64,000 nucleotides of DNA from CALESS01 sp041741455 (GTDB lineage: Bacteria; Chloroflexota; Anaerolineae; Anaerolineales; Anaerolineaceae), in the NCBI GenBank assembly GCA_041741455.1, contig JBGSJZ010000055.1, positions 1-64,000 of the forward strand, read 5' to 3'. Shown here one piece after another: positions 25,718-33,467 of this stretch. Below the pieces are notes generated by a model. The model searched no databases. It saw only the letters and a program-made list of their open reading frames with translations, and was not told where the DNA came from. The number at the start of each line of letters is the position of its first letter. The stretch's first letter is position 1. Position numbers and translations under genes: made by a program.

Positions 25718-26524
25718 TTAGAAGAAGAAATAGGGGTTGGAGCCGGACAGGCCGCTCATTTTATTGGCGATGAAACCGGGGACGGCCTGTAAAGCCAGCA
25801 GGATCAGCAGGGTGACCAGCACGGCCAGCCAAGCGCGCGTCCTCGGCAATTTGGAAAGCGGGCGAGCAGCCACCAGCAGCAGGATGAAATGCCAGATCAG
25901 GTAAATATCCACCAGCGCCAGCAACGGGCTGATAAATGCCGCCCCGGCACTCTCACTGCCCACGAAACCAGAAAGACCGGCGGCATTGATCGATGTTTTG
26001 GAGATCAACACAGCCAGCCCCTGGATCAGCGCCCGCAAACCAAATGGCAGACTGGCCCAACCCACCACGTTGAGGGCAGAGATGTTGCTGCTGCGACTGC
26101 CGGAAAGGGTCAGGATCAGGTGCAGGATGCTGCCGGTCAGGAACCAGACCAGCCAAACCCCGATCAATTTACCGATGATGGGGAAGACGTACAGGTTGAC
26201 CGGCCCCTGGGATTGTTGGAGGCTATCAAAGTATTGTTGCTGTTGTTCGGGGGACCACCATTCAAAATCGGGCGGTATTTCACCGCTGTTCATTTGTAAT
26301 TCTGCCAGGCGGGCGGGGCCGCTGGCCAGCACGCTGAAAATCACCAACAGTGAAATGAGCAACAACGGCAGCAGCCAGACGCCTTTGTCCTGTTCTGCCA
26401 CAGCCGTCAAGGTTTTGCGCGGGCGGAGGAAGAGCGGAAAAATCCAATCCCAGCGCCAACGCCGGGTGGGTTCCGCCCCATCTTCTTCGTTGTTAAATAA
26501 TTCCAAGTCTTCGTTTTCAGCCAT
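25718..26524 (-). CDS. Yip1-family membrane protein, first gene of the ABC/NAD operon
   Basis: 268 residues from ATG 26524, preceded by GGAGG; the frame is open upstream without a ribosome site. An acidic N-terminus (ENEDLELFNNEEDG) is followed by WDWIFPLFLRPRKTL and five hydrophobic helices, the layout of bacterial Yip1-domain proteins. A soluble loop rich in Gln and Pro lies after the first helix. In archaea and several bacterial phyla, Yip1 genes recur beside FtsX-type ABC transporters with COG1361 partners, which fits this context. Exact role unknown. Confidence 0.8.
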   Translation of the reverse strand: MAENEDLELFNNEEDGAEPTRRWRWDWIFPLFLRPRKTLTAVAEQDKGVWLLPLLLISLLVIFSVLASGPARLAELQMNSGEIPPDFEWWSPEQQQQYFDSLQQSQGPVNLYVFPIIGKLIGVWLVWFLTGSILHLILTLSGSRSSNISALNVVGWASLPFGLRALIQGLAVLISKTSINAAGLSGFVGSESAGAAFISPLLALVDIYLIWHFILLLVAARPLSKLPRTRAWLAVLVTLLILLALQAVPGFIANKMSGLSGSNPYFFF

Positions 26525-26689
26525 GAGAGCCTCCGAAAATGTGCGCGCAGATCTAATTATGCAATAGCATACCATAAACTAGACGAAAATTATCCGGTGT
26601 TGGTTCCCAATATCGCTCGGGGTCCTGATCTCGTATCGATTTCCTGTATAATCACAAAACACTCATGCCTAAAGGAACGATGACAAATC

Positions 26690-27349
26690 ATGCCCAACAT
26701 CATCTCTTTCGCTGATCCAGTAAATGACACCCTGCAACCCGCCGCCTGCGCTATATATGAGAAGGCCTTCGGACCGGAAGAGAAAGTTCCCTTCGCCGGT
26801 CTGTGGGCAGCCGCGCGCCAGTTGCAAGGCGAAGCGGATGTTCACTTCTGGGGTCTGCTGGAGGGGCAGGATCTGTTGGGAGAGGCCTGGTTCTGTACCC
26901 TGCCGGTCGAGCGGCTGGGCTACCTGGGCTATATCGCCATTGCGGCAACTGGTCGCGGCCGGGGATTTGGAGAAATATTGATGCAGGCAGTTCTGCAGGG
27001 CATGGATGATTTGATGAAGAAAGCGACCGGACAGCCCCCGCTGGCTGCCTTCTGGGAGGTGCGCAGCCTGGAAGATGCGCCGGATGAGATCGAATATCAA
27101 CACCGCTTGCGCCGGATTCGTTTCTACCAGAGGTTTAGCGCAGTGCCGTTACCAGTGGATTACCTGTGCCCACCGGTCGGCCCCGGCCAGCCGGAAGTGC
27201 GCTTCACCCTGATGGCTGTGACCTATCCGCCCGGCCAACCCCTGAGCCTGGAGATGCAGCGCCAGATTGTGCTGGCTGGCCTGGTCAAGATGGAAGGCGC
27301 CGACCTGCAGAGTGAATATGTGCAGCGGGCGCTGGTCTCTATCGTCTAG
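26690..27349 (+). CDS. GNAT-family N-acetyltransferase-like protein
   Basis: 219 residues. The acetyl-CoA binding segment is recognisable as LGYIAIAATGRGRGFGEILM (motif A, RGRGxG). The rest shows the GNAT pattern of strands (DVHFWGLLEGQDLLGEAWF before it; FYQRFSAVPLP after it). Substrate cannot be told. It stands alone on the plus strand between the ABC operon and a convergent gene, with a TATAAT-like -10 near 26647 but no clear -35. Confidence 0.78.
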   Translation: MPNIISFADPVNDTLQPAACAIYEKAFGPEEKVPFAGLWAAARQLQGEADVHFWGLLEGQDLLGEAWFCTLPVERLGYLGYIAIAATGRGRGFGEILMQAVLQGMDDLMKKATGQPPLAAFWEVRSLEDAPDEIEYQHRLRRIRFYQRFSAVPLPVDYLCPPVGPGQPEVRFTLMAVTYPPGQPLSLEMQRQIVLAGLVKMEGADLQSEYVQRALVSIV

Positions 27350-27393
27350 AGAATCCTTCTCGGGGGTCTACGGGGGATATTCTGCGTTTAAAC

Positions 27394-27425
27394 TGAAACA
27401 GGCAGCCGCCTCGCTGCCTGTTTCA
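27394..27425. terminator. Bidirectional hairpin between convergent genes
   Basis: TGAAACAGGCAG (27394-27405) pairs with CTGCCTGTTTCA (27414-27425), a perfect 12-bp stem with an 8-base loop, between the GNAT gene and the convergent flavin-type gene. There is no T run. Confidence 0.6.
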
Positions 27426-27516
27426 ACTACCAATAACCAAACCAACCAATCAGAATACGGAGAAGTAATCTGGTTTTATGGTACCACCTGTCTATTAATT
27501 TTTGATGGAGAAAAGG

Positions 27517-28389
27517 TTATCGTTTTGTTAACAAAGCCGGTTCAAAGTGGTAAACCTGACGCGGCCGCCAGCCCAGCCGGATCAGGCTGGAGGAGAGATA
27601 GACCACTTCTCCTAATTGAATGATGACCCCATGCAAGAATGATGGCAGGCTGGTCACCTTCTCCAGGGTCAGGCTCCAACTGCTCAGAACTTGCAGATGT
27701 TCCGGGCTGCCAAAGGCGGGCACCATGGCCATGCCGCTGATCTGCATGCCGGCAAGCTTCTCAAAACCACGGTAAGGATCGTAAATGGCAAGGGATACCT
27801 GGCCGTTTGCCAGCAGGCCGGCGAATTTCTCGCCGCCCTCGCTCAGGCAGAAGATGCGTCCATCGCCTTTGTAGCGGTATTCCAGCGGGGTGGCCCGCAC
27901 CCGGCCGTCATACTGGGTGGAGAGGGTCAGGGTGTTGTGCTCGAGCAGGAAGGCTTCCACCAGCTTTTTCAGGTCCTGCCCGGGCATTTCATTGGAGGGA
28001 TTACGGTCAGCGGAGCGGAAGGCCAGAGCCAGGTCAATCAGCTTCTCCGGGGATCCAGATGGTTCCACCTTCAGGGTGTGGGTGACCTGCTTGCCCAGGA
28101 TCTGCTGGACTTCTTCCATCCAGCCGGGGGATTGGCCGGCTTCCTCAAAACTGACCAGGGCCACCGGGCGCCCGCTGAACTGGGCGGAGGCCTCCTGGAC
28201 GTAATCCACCACTTTTTTTCCGTTCGCCGGGGTGGCGCAGACCATGATCCGATCATAGAGCGCCAGGCGGAAGGCCGGGTTGAAAGCGACCACTTTGCCG
28301 GGTCCCAGCACGCAGCATAAGGCCTGGACAGCCGGATGGGCCGGGCCAAGCGGGTCATCTGCCAGGATCAGGGTGTGCTTTTGGCTCAT
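27517..28389 (-). CDS. Two-domain protein: flavodoxin-like N-terminus and FMN split-barrel C-terminus
   Basis: 290 residues. The N-terminal half (about 1-110) has alternating strands and helices (LVSFEEAGQSPGWMEEV) resembling a flavodoxin-type fold, though without a clear phosphate loop. The C-terminal half matches the pyridoxamine-phosphate-oxidase-like split barrel: HNTLTLSTQYDGRVRATPLE, then GRIFCLSEGGEKFAGLLANG and VSLAIYDPYRG, ending in GWRPRQVYHFEP. Such barrels usually bind FMN, F420 or heme. The combination suggests a redox or flavin-handling protein, but this is inference; the ligand cannot be told here. Convergent with the GNAT gene. Confidence 0.65.
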   Translation of the reverse strand: MSQKHTLILADDPLGPAHPAVQALCCVLGPGKVVAFNPAFRLALYDRIMVCATPANGKKVVDYVQEASAQFSGRPVALVSFEEAGQSPGWMEEVQQILGKQVTHTLKVEPSGSPEKLIDLALAFRSADRNPSNEMPGQDLKKLVEAFLLEHNTLTLSTQYDGRVRATPLEYRYKGDGRIFCLSEGGEKFAGLLANGQVSLAIYDPYRGFEKLAGMQISGMAMVPAFGSPEHLQVLSSWSLTLEKVTSLPSFLHGVIIQLGEVVYLSSSLIRLGWRPRQVYHFEPALLTKR

Positions 28390-28537
28390 CGTTGTCCTCT
28401 CATTTCTAATAATTGATTATAACGAAAATTAAGAGTTTAGGCGAATTTTTTACAACCTGTAACGTGATTGTAATTTTTGTCACATCTGGCAAATTGGTCC
28501 CCGGTTTTGTGCTAGAATTTCATCAAGGAGCCTGGCA

Positions 28538-29449
28538 ATGCAAAAACTATGGTTTTTGATCCTGATGATCCTGTTGACCGGCTGTACAGTGGATGGCACG
28601 ACCACCCCTGCAGACAGAGAGGAGATGCCTGATATGACCGTTTTAAATATTGCCCATCGTGGGGCGCGTTCGCTGGCGCCGGAAAATACCCTGGCGGCTG
28701 CCCGCAAGGGATTGGAACTGAAAGCCGACCTGTGGGAATTGGACGTGGCCGTCACCTCGGATAACGAACTGGTGGTGCTGCATGATGATACCCTGGAACG
28801 CACCTCCAATGCCCGCCAAATCTTCCCCGAGCGCAAGCCGTGGGAGGTGTGGACCTTCAGCCTGGCCGAACTACGCATCCTGGATTTCGGTTCCTGGTAT
28901 GTGGCGGATGATCCCTTCAAGCAGGTCCAGGCTGGGGCGGTCAGCCCTGAAGAACAGGCCGCTTTCACGGGCGAACCGATCCCGACCTTGCGCGAGGCGC
29001 TGGAATTCACCCGGCAGAACGACTGGAAGGTCAACATCGAAATCAAGGATGCCAGCAACACGCCTGGCGATGCCTTTATTGCCGAGAAGGTGGTGGAACT
29101 GGTGCAAGAATTGGGAATGGTGGAGAGCGTGATAATCTCCTCCTTTAACCACAGCTACCTGGTGCGGGTGAAGGAGGCCGAGCCGACCATCGTCACCGCG
29201 GCCCTGGTGGAAAAAGCCGACCCGGACCCGCTGGCCCTGTTGCAACGGCTGGGGGCGCAGGCCTATAACCCCTACCGCAAAGAGATCGATCAAAAAACTG
29301 TGCAAACCTTGCGCGCTGCCGGGTACGATGTGTATATCTATACGGTCAACGACGAGGCAGAGATGCGCAAGCTGATCGAGTGGGGCGTCAGCGGCCTGTT
29401 CACCGACTACCCCCAGGTATTGAACCAGGTACTGGGAAGGGTTCCCTGA
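28538..29449 (+). CDS. Glycerophosphodiester phosphodiesterase lipoprotein
   Basis: 303 residues. The N-terminus is a lipoprotein signal with lipobox LTGC, followed by a GDPD TIM barrel: IAHRGARSLAPENTLAA carries the catalytic HRG and the ENT segment; LWELDVAVTSDNELVVLHDDTLERTS has the metal-binding ExD and the second catalytic His; VNIEIKD supplies a further metal ligand. It hydrolyses deacylated glycerophospholipids to glycerol-3-phosphate and an alcohol, here probably on the outer face of the membrane. Full length; followed by a strong terminator. Confidence 0.93.
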   Translation: MQKLWFLILMILLTGCTVDGTTTPADREEMPDMTVLNIAHRGARSLAPENTLAAARKGLELKADLWELDVAVTSDNELVVLHDDTLERTSNARQIFPERKPWEVWTFSLAELRILDFGSWYVADDPFKQVQAGAVSPEEQAAFTGEPIPTLREALEFTRQNDWKVNIEIKDASNTPGDAFIAEKVVELVQELGMVESVIISSFNHSYLVRVKEAEPTIVTAALVEKADPDPLALLQRLGAQAYNPYRKEIDQKTVQTLRAAGYDVYIYTVNDEAEMRKLIEWGVSGLFTDYPQVLNQVLGRVP

Positions 29450-29473
29450 GAGATGGCTCCCTGAGAAATGCGC

Positions 29474-29513
29474 CTCCTGGTTGTGGCTTGTTTCCACAAC
29501 CAGGAGATTTTTT
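29474..29513 (+). terminator. Strong Rho-independent terminator
   Basis: CTCCTGGTTGTGG (29474-29486) pairs with CCACAACCAGGAG (29494-29506), a perfect 13-bp stem followed by ATTTTTT. It closes the glycerophosphodiesterase gene. Confidence 0.93.
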
Positions 29514-29682
29514 ATGGAGTGGGCGGTCATAATCAATCCATTCTTTTTTGATGCAGAAAATGACGTAATTAAGGTACGGTGGAAAAATGAGGGGAAGACC
29601 CTGGAGCGAAGGGAAGCTGTTTGTTTCGACTTGAGGATGCAACGGTTCTGACCCCTGCATAATTTAATCATCACGAAAGGCT

Positions 29683-29815
29683 GTAGGGGTTTGTCTGTGA
29701 ATTGTTGTGGTCAAACCCTACTTGAATCCAGAACAACCCTGATTTATTCAAATCTTTCCCGGGGCGGGTCTGGGCATCGATTCGTCAACGTGTCCATCAC
29801 CATCGACCCGCCCCG
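29683..29815. repeat. Two palindromic repeats in a 570-base gene-free stretch
   Basis: Between the terminator at 29513 and the regulator at 30083 no gene is visible. The stretch holds two inverted repeats: GTAGGGGTTTG (29683-29693) with CAAACCCTAC (29712-29721), and CGGGGCGGGTC (29760-29770) with GACCCGCCCCG (29805-29815), a perfect 11-bp stem. Both look like dispersed intergenic hairpins rather than terminators, as no T run follows. The rest holds the promoter of the regulator gene (29989-30017). Confidence 0.6.
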
Positions 29816-29976
29816 ACCGGAATGGTAAATTGGCGAAAAATTGAAAACGCCTCTGTCCAACCGCAAGCTGACAGAATGAGTGGGCACGGGCTGGGGTTGG
29901 CGGAGTTTGGGACTGGCGTGTGGCCCGCATAGGTGATTCAATTAGCACAGTTATTACATGCTCTACACACCTTACA

Positions 29977-30017
29977 GTTATTTCAGTCTTGACAGAAATA
30001 ACCAACATGTCTATAAT
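29977..30017 (+). promoter_or_regulatory. Consensus promoter with operator-like palindrome for the GbsR-type regulator
   Basis: TTGACA (29989-29994), a 17-base spacer and TATAAT (30012-30017) match sigma70 consensus exactly. A perfect 8-bp inverted repeat, GTTATTTC (29977-29984) and GAAATAAC (29995-30002), brackets the -35 element. Two half-sites across the -35 box are well placed for repression, plausibly by the regulator itself. Confidence 0.75.
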
Positions 30018-30082
30018 AACCATACCAAGTTGTTTCTTTTAATCGTCAGACAGAATCCCACTGGATGACAGGGAGCTTTTTC

Positions 30083-30601
30083 ATGGAGTCAGAGCAAGGC
30101 GATAGCGCCATAGACGGAAGTCAGCCTCCCCTTATCGGGGATGACAACCTGGCGCTATCCGAGTTCGTTGAAAATATGGGGTTGCACTACGAGAGCTACG
30201 GGGTTCCCCGCATTGGCGGGCGCATCCTCGGGCTGCTCCTGGTCACGCCCCGCCCCATTTCCTCCGAGGAGATGGCCGAAGCCCTGCAAGTCAGCCGCAG
30301 CAGTATCAGCACCAACCTGCGCACGCTGTCGCTGACCGGGCTGGTGGAGAAGGTGTCGTTACCTGGCGAGCGGGTGGACTTTTACGAGTTCGCCGAAGAT
30401 GCCTGGGAAAACGCCCTGCAGCTCCGCCTGGCCGATATGCTGCCCCTCAAGGAGCTGGCGGAAGAAGGTCTGGAAGGGTTGGAACCCGACTCTCCTGGCC
30501 GGATACGCCTGTTGGAGATGATGGAGTGGGCCGAGCTGGTGAACGAGTTTTCCCGGCAATTGACCGCAGCGTGGCAATCCCGGCGGGAGAGTACCTCCTG
30601 A
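30083..30601 (+). CDS. GbsR/MarR-family transcriptional regulator
   Basis: 172 residues from ATG 30083, which has GGGAG eight bases upstream; a start at 30065 is possible but lacks it. A winged-helix core is clear: GVPRIGGRILGLLLVTPRPISSEE, then EMAEALQVSRSSISTNLRTL as recognition helix and LTGLVEKVSLPGERVDFYEF as wing. The C-terminal third is helical and acidic and probably serves in dimerisation. This is the GbsR subgroup of MarR proteins. The promoter in front carries a palindrome suited to self-control. Downstream, past a hairpin terminator, is an ABC ATPase and permease that it may control. Confidence 0.88.
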   Translation: MESEQGDSAIDGSQPPLIGDDNLALSEFVENMGLHYESYGVPRIGGRILGLLLVTPRPISSEEMAEALQVSRSSISTNLRTLSLTGLVEKVSLPGERVDFYEFAEDAWENALQLRLADMLPLKELAEEGLEGLEPDSPGRIRLLEMMEWAELVNEFSRQLTAAWQSRRESTS

Positions 30602-30629
30602 GCTGACGGTTGTATTTCGCCTCCGTCTG

Positions 30630-30664
30630 CCGGCTGGTTCTCCCCGACCAGCCGGTGGTTTTTT
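30630..30664 (+). terminator. Terminator between regulator and ABC genes
   Basis: CCGGCTGGT (30630-30638) pairs with ACCAGCCGG (30647-30655) over an 8-base loop, then TGG and six T. Readthrough would be needed for the ABC genes to share the regulator's promoter. Confidence 0.85.
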
Positions 30665-30703
30665 AACCGGCGGACCGTAAAAACCGCTTAAAGGAGGTTG
30701 CCG

Positions 30704-31609
30704 ATGCGATATCTGGTGATCCGCACTGAAAAATTGACCAAAACCTTCCGCCGCCAGGTCGGGGTGGAAGATATTATGCTGGAAGTTGAGCCCGGCGAGG
30801 TGTTCGGCGTGCTCGGCCCGCAGGATGCCGGCAAGACGACTCTGGTGCGCTTGCTGCTGGATTTCGTCCGTCCGACCTCCGGGCGGGCGCTGGTGCTGGG
30901 CATGGATGCCCATAAACACCCGGTGGAAATCCGCAAACGGATCGGGTTTTTACCCGCTCGCTTTTCTGTTTATCCATTGATGACCGCTGAAGGCATGCTG
31001 CGCTACCTGGCCGGCCTGCGCCCCGGGGTGGACTGGCAGGATGCCATCCGCCTGGCTGACGAGTTTGAGTTGGATCTCTCGCGGCGGCTGCTGAATGCCA
31101 GTGCCCTGGAGCGCCAGAAGCTGGGCCTGGTGCAGGCCTTCATGGGCAAACCGGACCTGCTGATCCTGGATGACCCGGCGCAAAACCTGGATAAGTCTAC
31201 CCTGAATACTTTCTTCCGGCTGGTGGCCCACGCTCGCAGCGAGGGCCAGGCGGTGTTTTACACCTCCGACAGCGTGGCCGAGATGGAACGGGCCTGCGAC
31301 CGGGTAGCGATCCTCAACGATGGCCGGGTGGTGACGGTTGAGCGCGGTGTGCACCTGCGCGGTCACTCGCTGCGCCAGGTGGAAATGCGCTTTGCCTGCC
31401 CGGTGGGGCTGGAATTGTTCCGGGGTCTATCGAACCTGGAGGAGCTGAAGGTGGAGGACAACCTGGTGCATTGCCTGGTGCGCGGCAATCCCGAGCCGCT
31501 AATCCGGCTGGCCAGCCAATTACCGGTGGCCGACTTTATCTGCCAGCACCTGAGCCTGGAAGAGACCTTCCGGCGCTGTTATGGGGTGACAGCCCATGCC
31601 GCACTCTAG
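30704..31609 (+). CDS. ABC transporter ATP-binding subunit with degenerate catalytic motifs
   Basis: 301 residues from ATG 30704 (AAGGAGG six bases upstream). Overall it follows the ABC-2 exporter ATPases, but most catalytic motifs are altered: Walker A is GPQDAGKTT, keeping the Lys; the Q-loop Gln is replaced (FLPARFSVYP); the signature reads LNASALERQKL instead of LSGGQ; Walker B ends LLILDDP, with Asp in place of the catalytic Glu; the D-loop is AQNLD; and the switch His is Asp (FYTSDSVAEME). ATP may bind, but normal hydrolysis is doubtful. The C-terminal 90 residues resemble the regulatory domain of DrrA/CcmA-type ATPases. It overlaps the permease gene by 14 bases. Confidence 0.85.
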   Translation: MRYLVIRTEKLTKTFRRQVGVEDIMLEVEPGEVFGVLGPQDAGKTTLVRLLLDFVRPTSGRALVLGMDAHKHPVEIRKRIGFLPARFSVYPLMTAEGMLRYLAGLRPGVDWQDAIRLADEFELDLSRRLLNASALERQKLGLVQAFMGKPDLLILDDPAQNLDKSTLNTFFRLVAHARSEGQAVFYTSDSVAEMERACDRVAILNDGRVVTVERGVHLRGHSLRQVEMRFACPVGLELFRGLSNLEELKVEDNLVHCLVRGNPEPLIRLASQLPVADFICQHLSLEETFRRCYGVTAHAAL

Positions 31610-32372
31610 CCTGTTGCGGCAAACCTTAAGTGATTTCCGCCGCCCGGCCCGTTGGTGGGGGCTAGGTTGGTTTTTGTTTGGCTGGCTGTTGTTGATATTT
31701 CTGCCAGGTCTCCGCCTGTCTGGGCCGGCCTGGCTGGTGGATTGGCTGGGATTGCTGGCCGGGGGGGAGATGCCTTCCTCCGATCATCTGCTGGCAGGTT
31801 TGGGGTTGGGTGTGCTACTGCCAGTGGGTCTGGGAATTCAGGCTGCCTGGCTGGGCAGCCAGTTGCTGACGGCTGAGCGGGAGGGCGGAACGCTGGGACT
31901 GCTGCTGGCTTCGCCCATGCCGCGCAGCCGCCTGTTGGATGCTAAAATTGCAGCCTTCCTGTTGCTGCTCGGTTTGCAGGGGCTGGGAATGGGCCTGCTC
32001 TTCGAGTTGTGCAACCTGGCTCTCGGCCTGGGCTTGCCCTTTGGCCGTCTTTGGATCTCAGTTTTGCATGGTTTGCTGCTGGGGCTGCTGGTGGGCGGGG
32101 TCAGTCTGCTGACTTCAGCCTGGGGCGCTGGTCGACGCTGGGCTTTCGCCTGGGGTTTGATCAGCCTGTTGGTGATCGTACTCCACAATCTATTGGCCAG
32201 TCTGTTCCGGATGAACTGGTTGGAAGTGACCTCTCTGCTACAGGCAGCGGCCAATGGTGGGATTCTACAACTGCAGCCGCTGGGCTGGCACACAACCGTG
32301 CTGGCAGGCGGAGTGGTGTGCCTGCTATGGCTTGCCCGTAGCGCTTTTTCCACCCGGGATTTGGAGATTTAA
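31596..32372 (+). CDS. ABC-2 type transporter permease
   Basis: 258 residues with six likely membrane helices. After a basic N-terminus (SLLRQTLSDFRRPARWW) come WGLGWFLFGWLLLIFLPGL, then helices around LGLGVLLPVGLGIQAAWLG and KIAAFLLLLGLQGLGMG, and the last near TTVLAGGVVCLLWLA. The cytoplasmic segment LTAEREGGTLGLLLASPMPRSRLLDAKI is the hallmark of ABC-2 permeases. It pairs with the overlapping ATPase gene. Substrate unknown; only one permease is present, so a homodimer is likely. Confidence 0.85.
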   Translation: MPHSSLLRQTLSDFRRPARWWGLGWFLFGWLLLIFLPGLRLSGPAWLVDWLGLLAGGEMPSSDHLLAGLGLGVLLPVGLGIQAAWLGSQLLTAEREGGTLGLLLASPMPRSRLLDAKIAAFLLLLGLQGLGMGLLFELCNLALGLGLPFGRLWISVLHGLLLGLLVGGVSLLTSAWGAGRRWAFAWGLISLLVIVLHNLLASLFRMNWLEVTSLLQAAANGGILQLQPLGWHTTVLAGGVVCLLWLARSAFSTRDLEI

Positions 32373-32375
32373 TCA

Positions 32376-32432
32376 GCGACTTACGTCGCCACTACAAGAA
32401 GGGGGAAGGTTGTAGTCACGACAGCAGTCGTG
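32376..32432. repeat. Composite REP/BIME-like palindromic repeat
   Basis: Two small hairpins, GCGAC-TTAC-GTCGC (32376-32389) and CACGAC-AGCA-GTCGTG (32417-32432), are joined by outer complementary segments ACTACAA (32391-32397) and TTGTAGT (32410-32416). The paired-hairpin layout resembles bacterial interspersed mosaic elements. The core ACGACAxCAGTCGT also occurs at 16142-16156. No REP-associated transposase is visible in the window. Confidence 0.7.
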
Positions 32433-32470
32433 GGCTTTGATTGGATTTCACCGATGTTACAAGCTAGCAG

Positions 32471-33313
32471 CTACTCTGTCCAACTCTCGGGAGGCATCCA
32501 TCCATTGTTATCCAGTTCCGCCCATAGTGCCTCGGGGTTGGCATCGAAGGCAGCAGTACAGGCGGCCAGGCTGTCCACTCGTTCCAAAACCTCGGTCGGG
32601 GGATTATCCTCCAATGACGCCCCCATACCCTCCCAGAAATCCCACGGCAGGATCTCGAATTTGCGCAGGGACAGCGCATCCCGAATTAAATCACCGGCGA
32701 TGAAGTTCCAGCCGTGCATGTCGAAGATGCCGAAGTCTGCCGGGTTGGCCCCGCCCGTCCGACACAATTGCCAGGCTTGACCACCGGTTACAAAAGCACC
32801 AGCCGGTAGGTTGAGCGTGTCGAAGTTGATACCAAGCACCTCGCACTGCAGGACGTCCAATTGGGCATCCACCATGCGCCAACATTCGCCATCCCAGACC
32901 TCGGCCACCCAGTGATCCTCGTAGTGGCCGGGAACAAAATACGTACCGAATCCACAGCGGGCGCGGGCTGGCCAGCCCTGTGCCCGCAGAAAACTGATCA
33001 GCATCAGGGTGAAATCCCGGCAATTACCCACCAACTTGCGTTCCAGTGGGCGGGGCTGATTCAGTGGGGCCGGGTCCAACTCCAGTAGGCGGGTGAGTTT
33101 GTGTCGCAGTGGCCGGATCTGTACCTCAGCCTGGCGGGTATCATCCAGTTCCAGGCCATAGCGTTTGGCCCAGAAGACGTGCACCATCAACCCCTGGACG
33201 ACTTTGACCAATTCCGGCAGTTCGGTCGGCAGTTGGGTAACCAATGGTGCAAAATCTCCAAAATCACTCATTGGTGCAGGGCTGGAGAAATAAGAAGGCA
33301 GATGGGTGACCAT
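32471..33313 (-). CDS. Transglutaminase-like cysteine-protease-fold protein
   Basis: 280 residues, cytoplasmic (no signal). The catalytic triad of the transglutaminase-like superfamily is visible: Cys in GNCRDFTLML, His in YEDHWVAEVWDG and Asp in RMVDAQLD. An N-terminal helical part (about 1-80) and a C-terminal part rich in Trp and acidic residues flank the core. Proteins of this build are common in bacteria; substrate and activity are unknown. The start has AGGAG five bases upstream. It is divergent from the TetR gene, and the operator there lies about 120 bases before this start, so joint control is possible. Confidence 0.8.
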   Translation of the reverse strand: MVTHLPSYFSSPAPMSDFGDFAPLVTQLPTELPELVKVVQGLMVHVFWAKRYGLELDDTRQAEVQIRPLRHKLTRLLELDPAPLNQPRPLERKLVGNCRDFTLMLISFLRAQGWPARARCGFGTYFVPGHYEDHWVAEVWDGECWRMVDAQLDVLQCEVLGINFDTLNLPAGAFVTGGQAWQLCRTGGANPADFGIFDMHGWNFIAGDLIRDALSLRKFEILPWDFWEGMGASLEDNPPTEVLERVDSLAACTAAFDANPEALWAELDNNGWMPPESWTE

Positions 33314-33402
33314 AATAACTCCTGGAGAATATTGTTTTTGAAGAGAGGGTATCCAACCAGACTTGCTTCAGGGTTTTCTCCATTATACTTATTTCCAGCG
33401 AA

Positions 33403-33448
33403 TTGACATCCACCTTGAAAAAGAATATAATAAAACCGACTGGTCGGT
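33403..33448 (+). promoter_or_regulatory. Consensus promoter with TetR operator
   Basis: TTGACA (33403-33408), a 17-base spacer and TATAAT (33426-33431) match consensus. Four bases later lies the palindrome ACCGAC-TG-GTCGGT (33435-33448), covering the expected transcription start. The ACCGAC/GTCGGT form is typical of TetR-family operators, so autorepression is likely. Confidence 0.88.
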
Positions 33449-33467
33449 ATGTTTTGGAGGAACCCTG

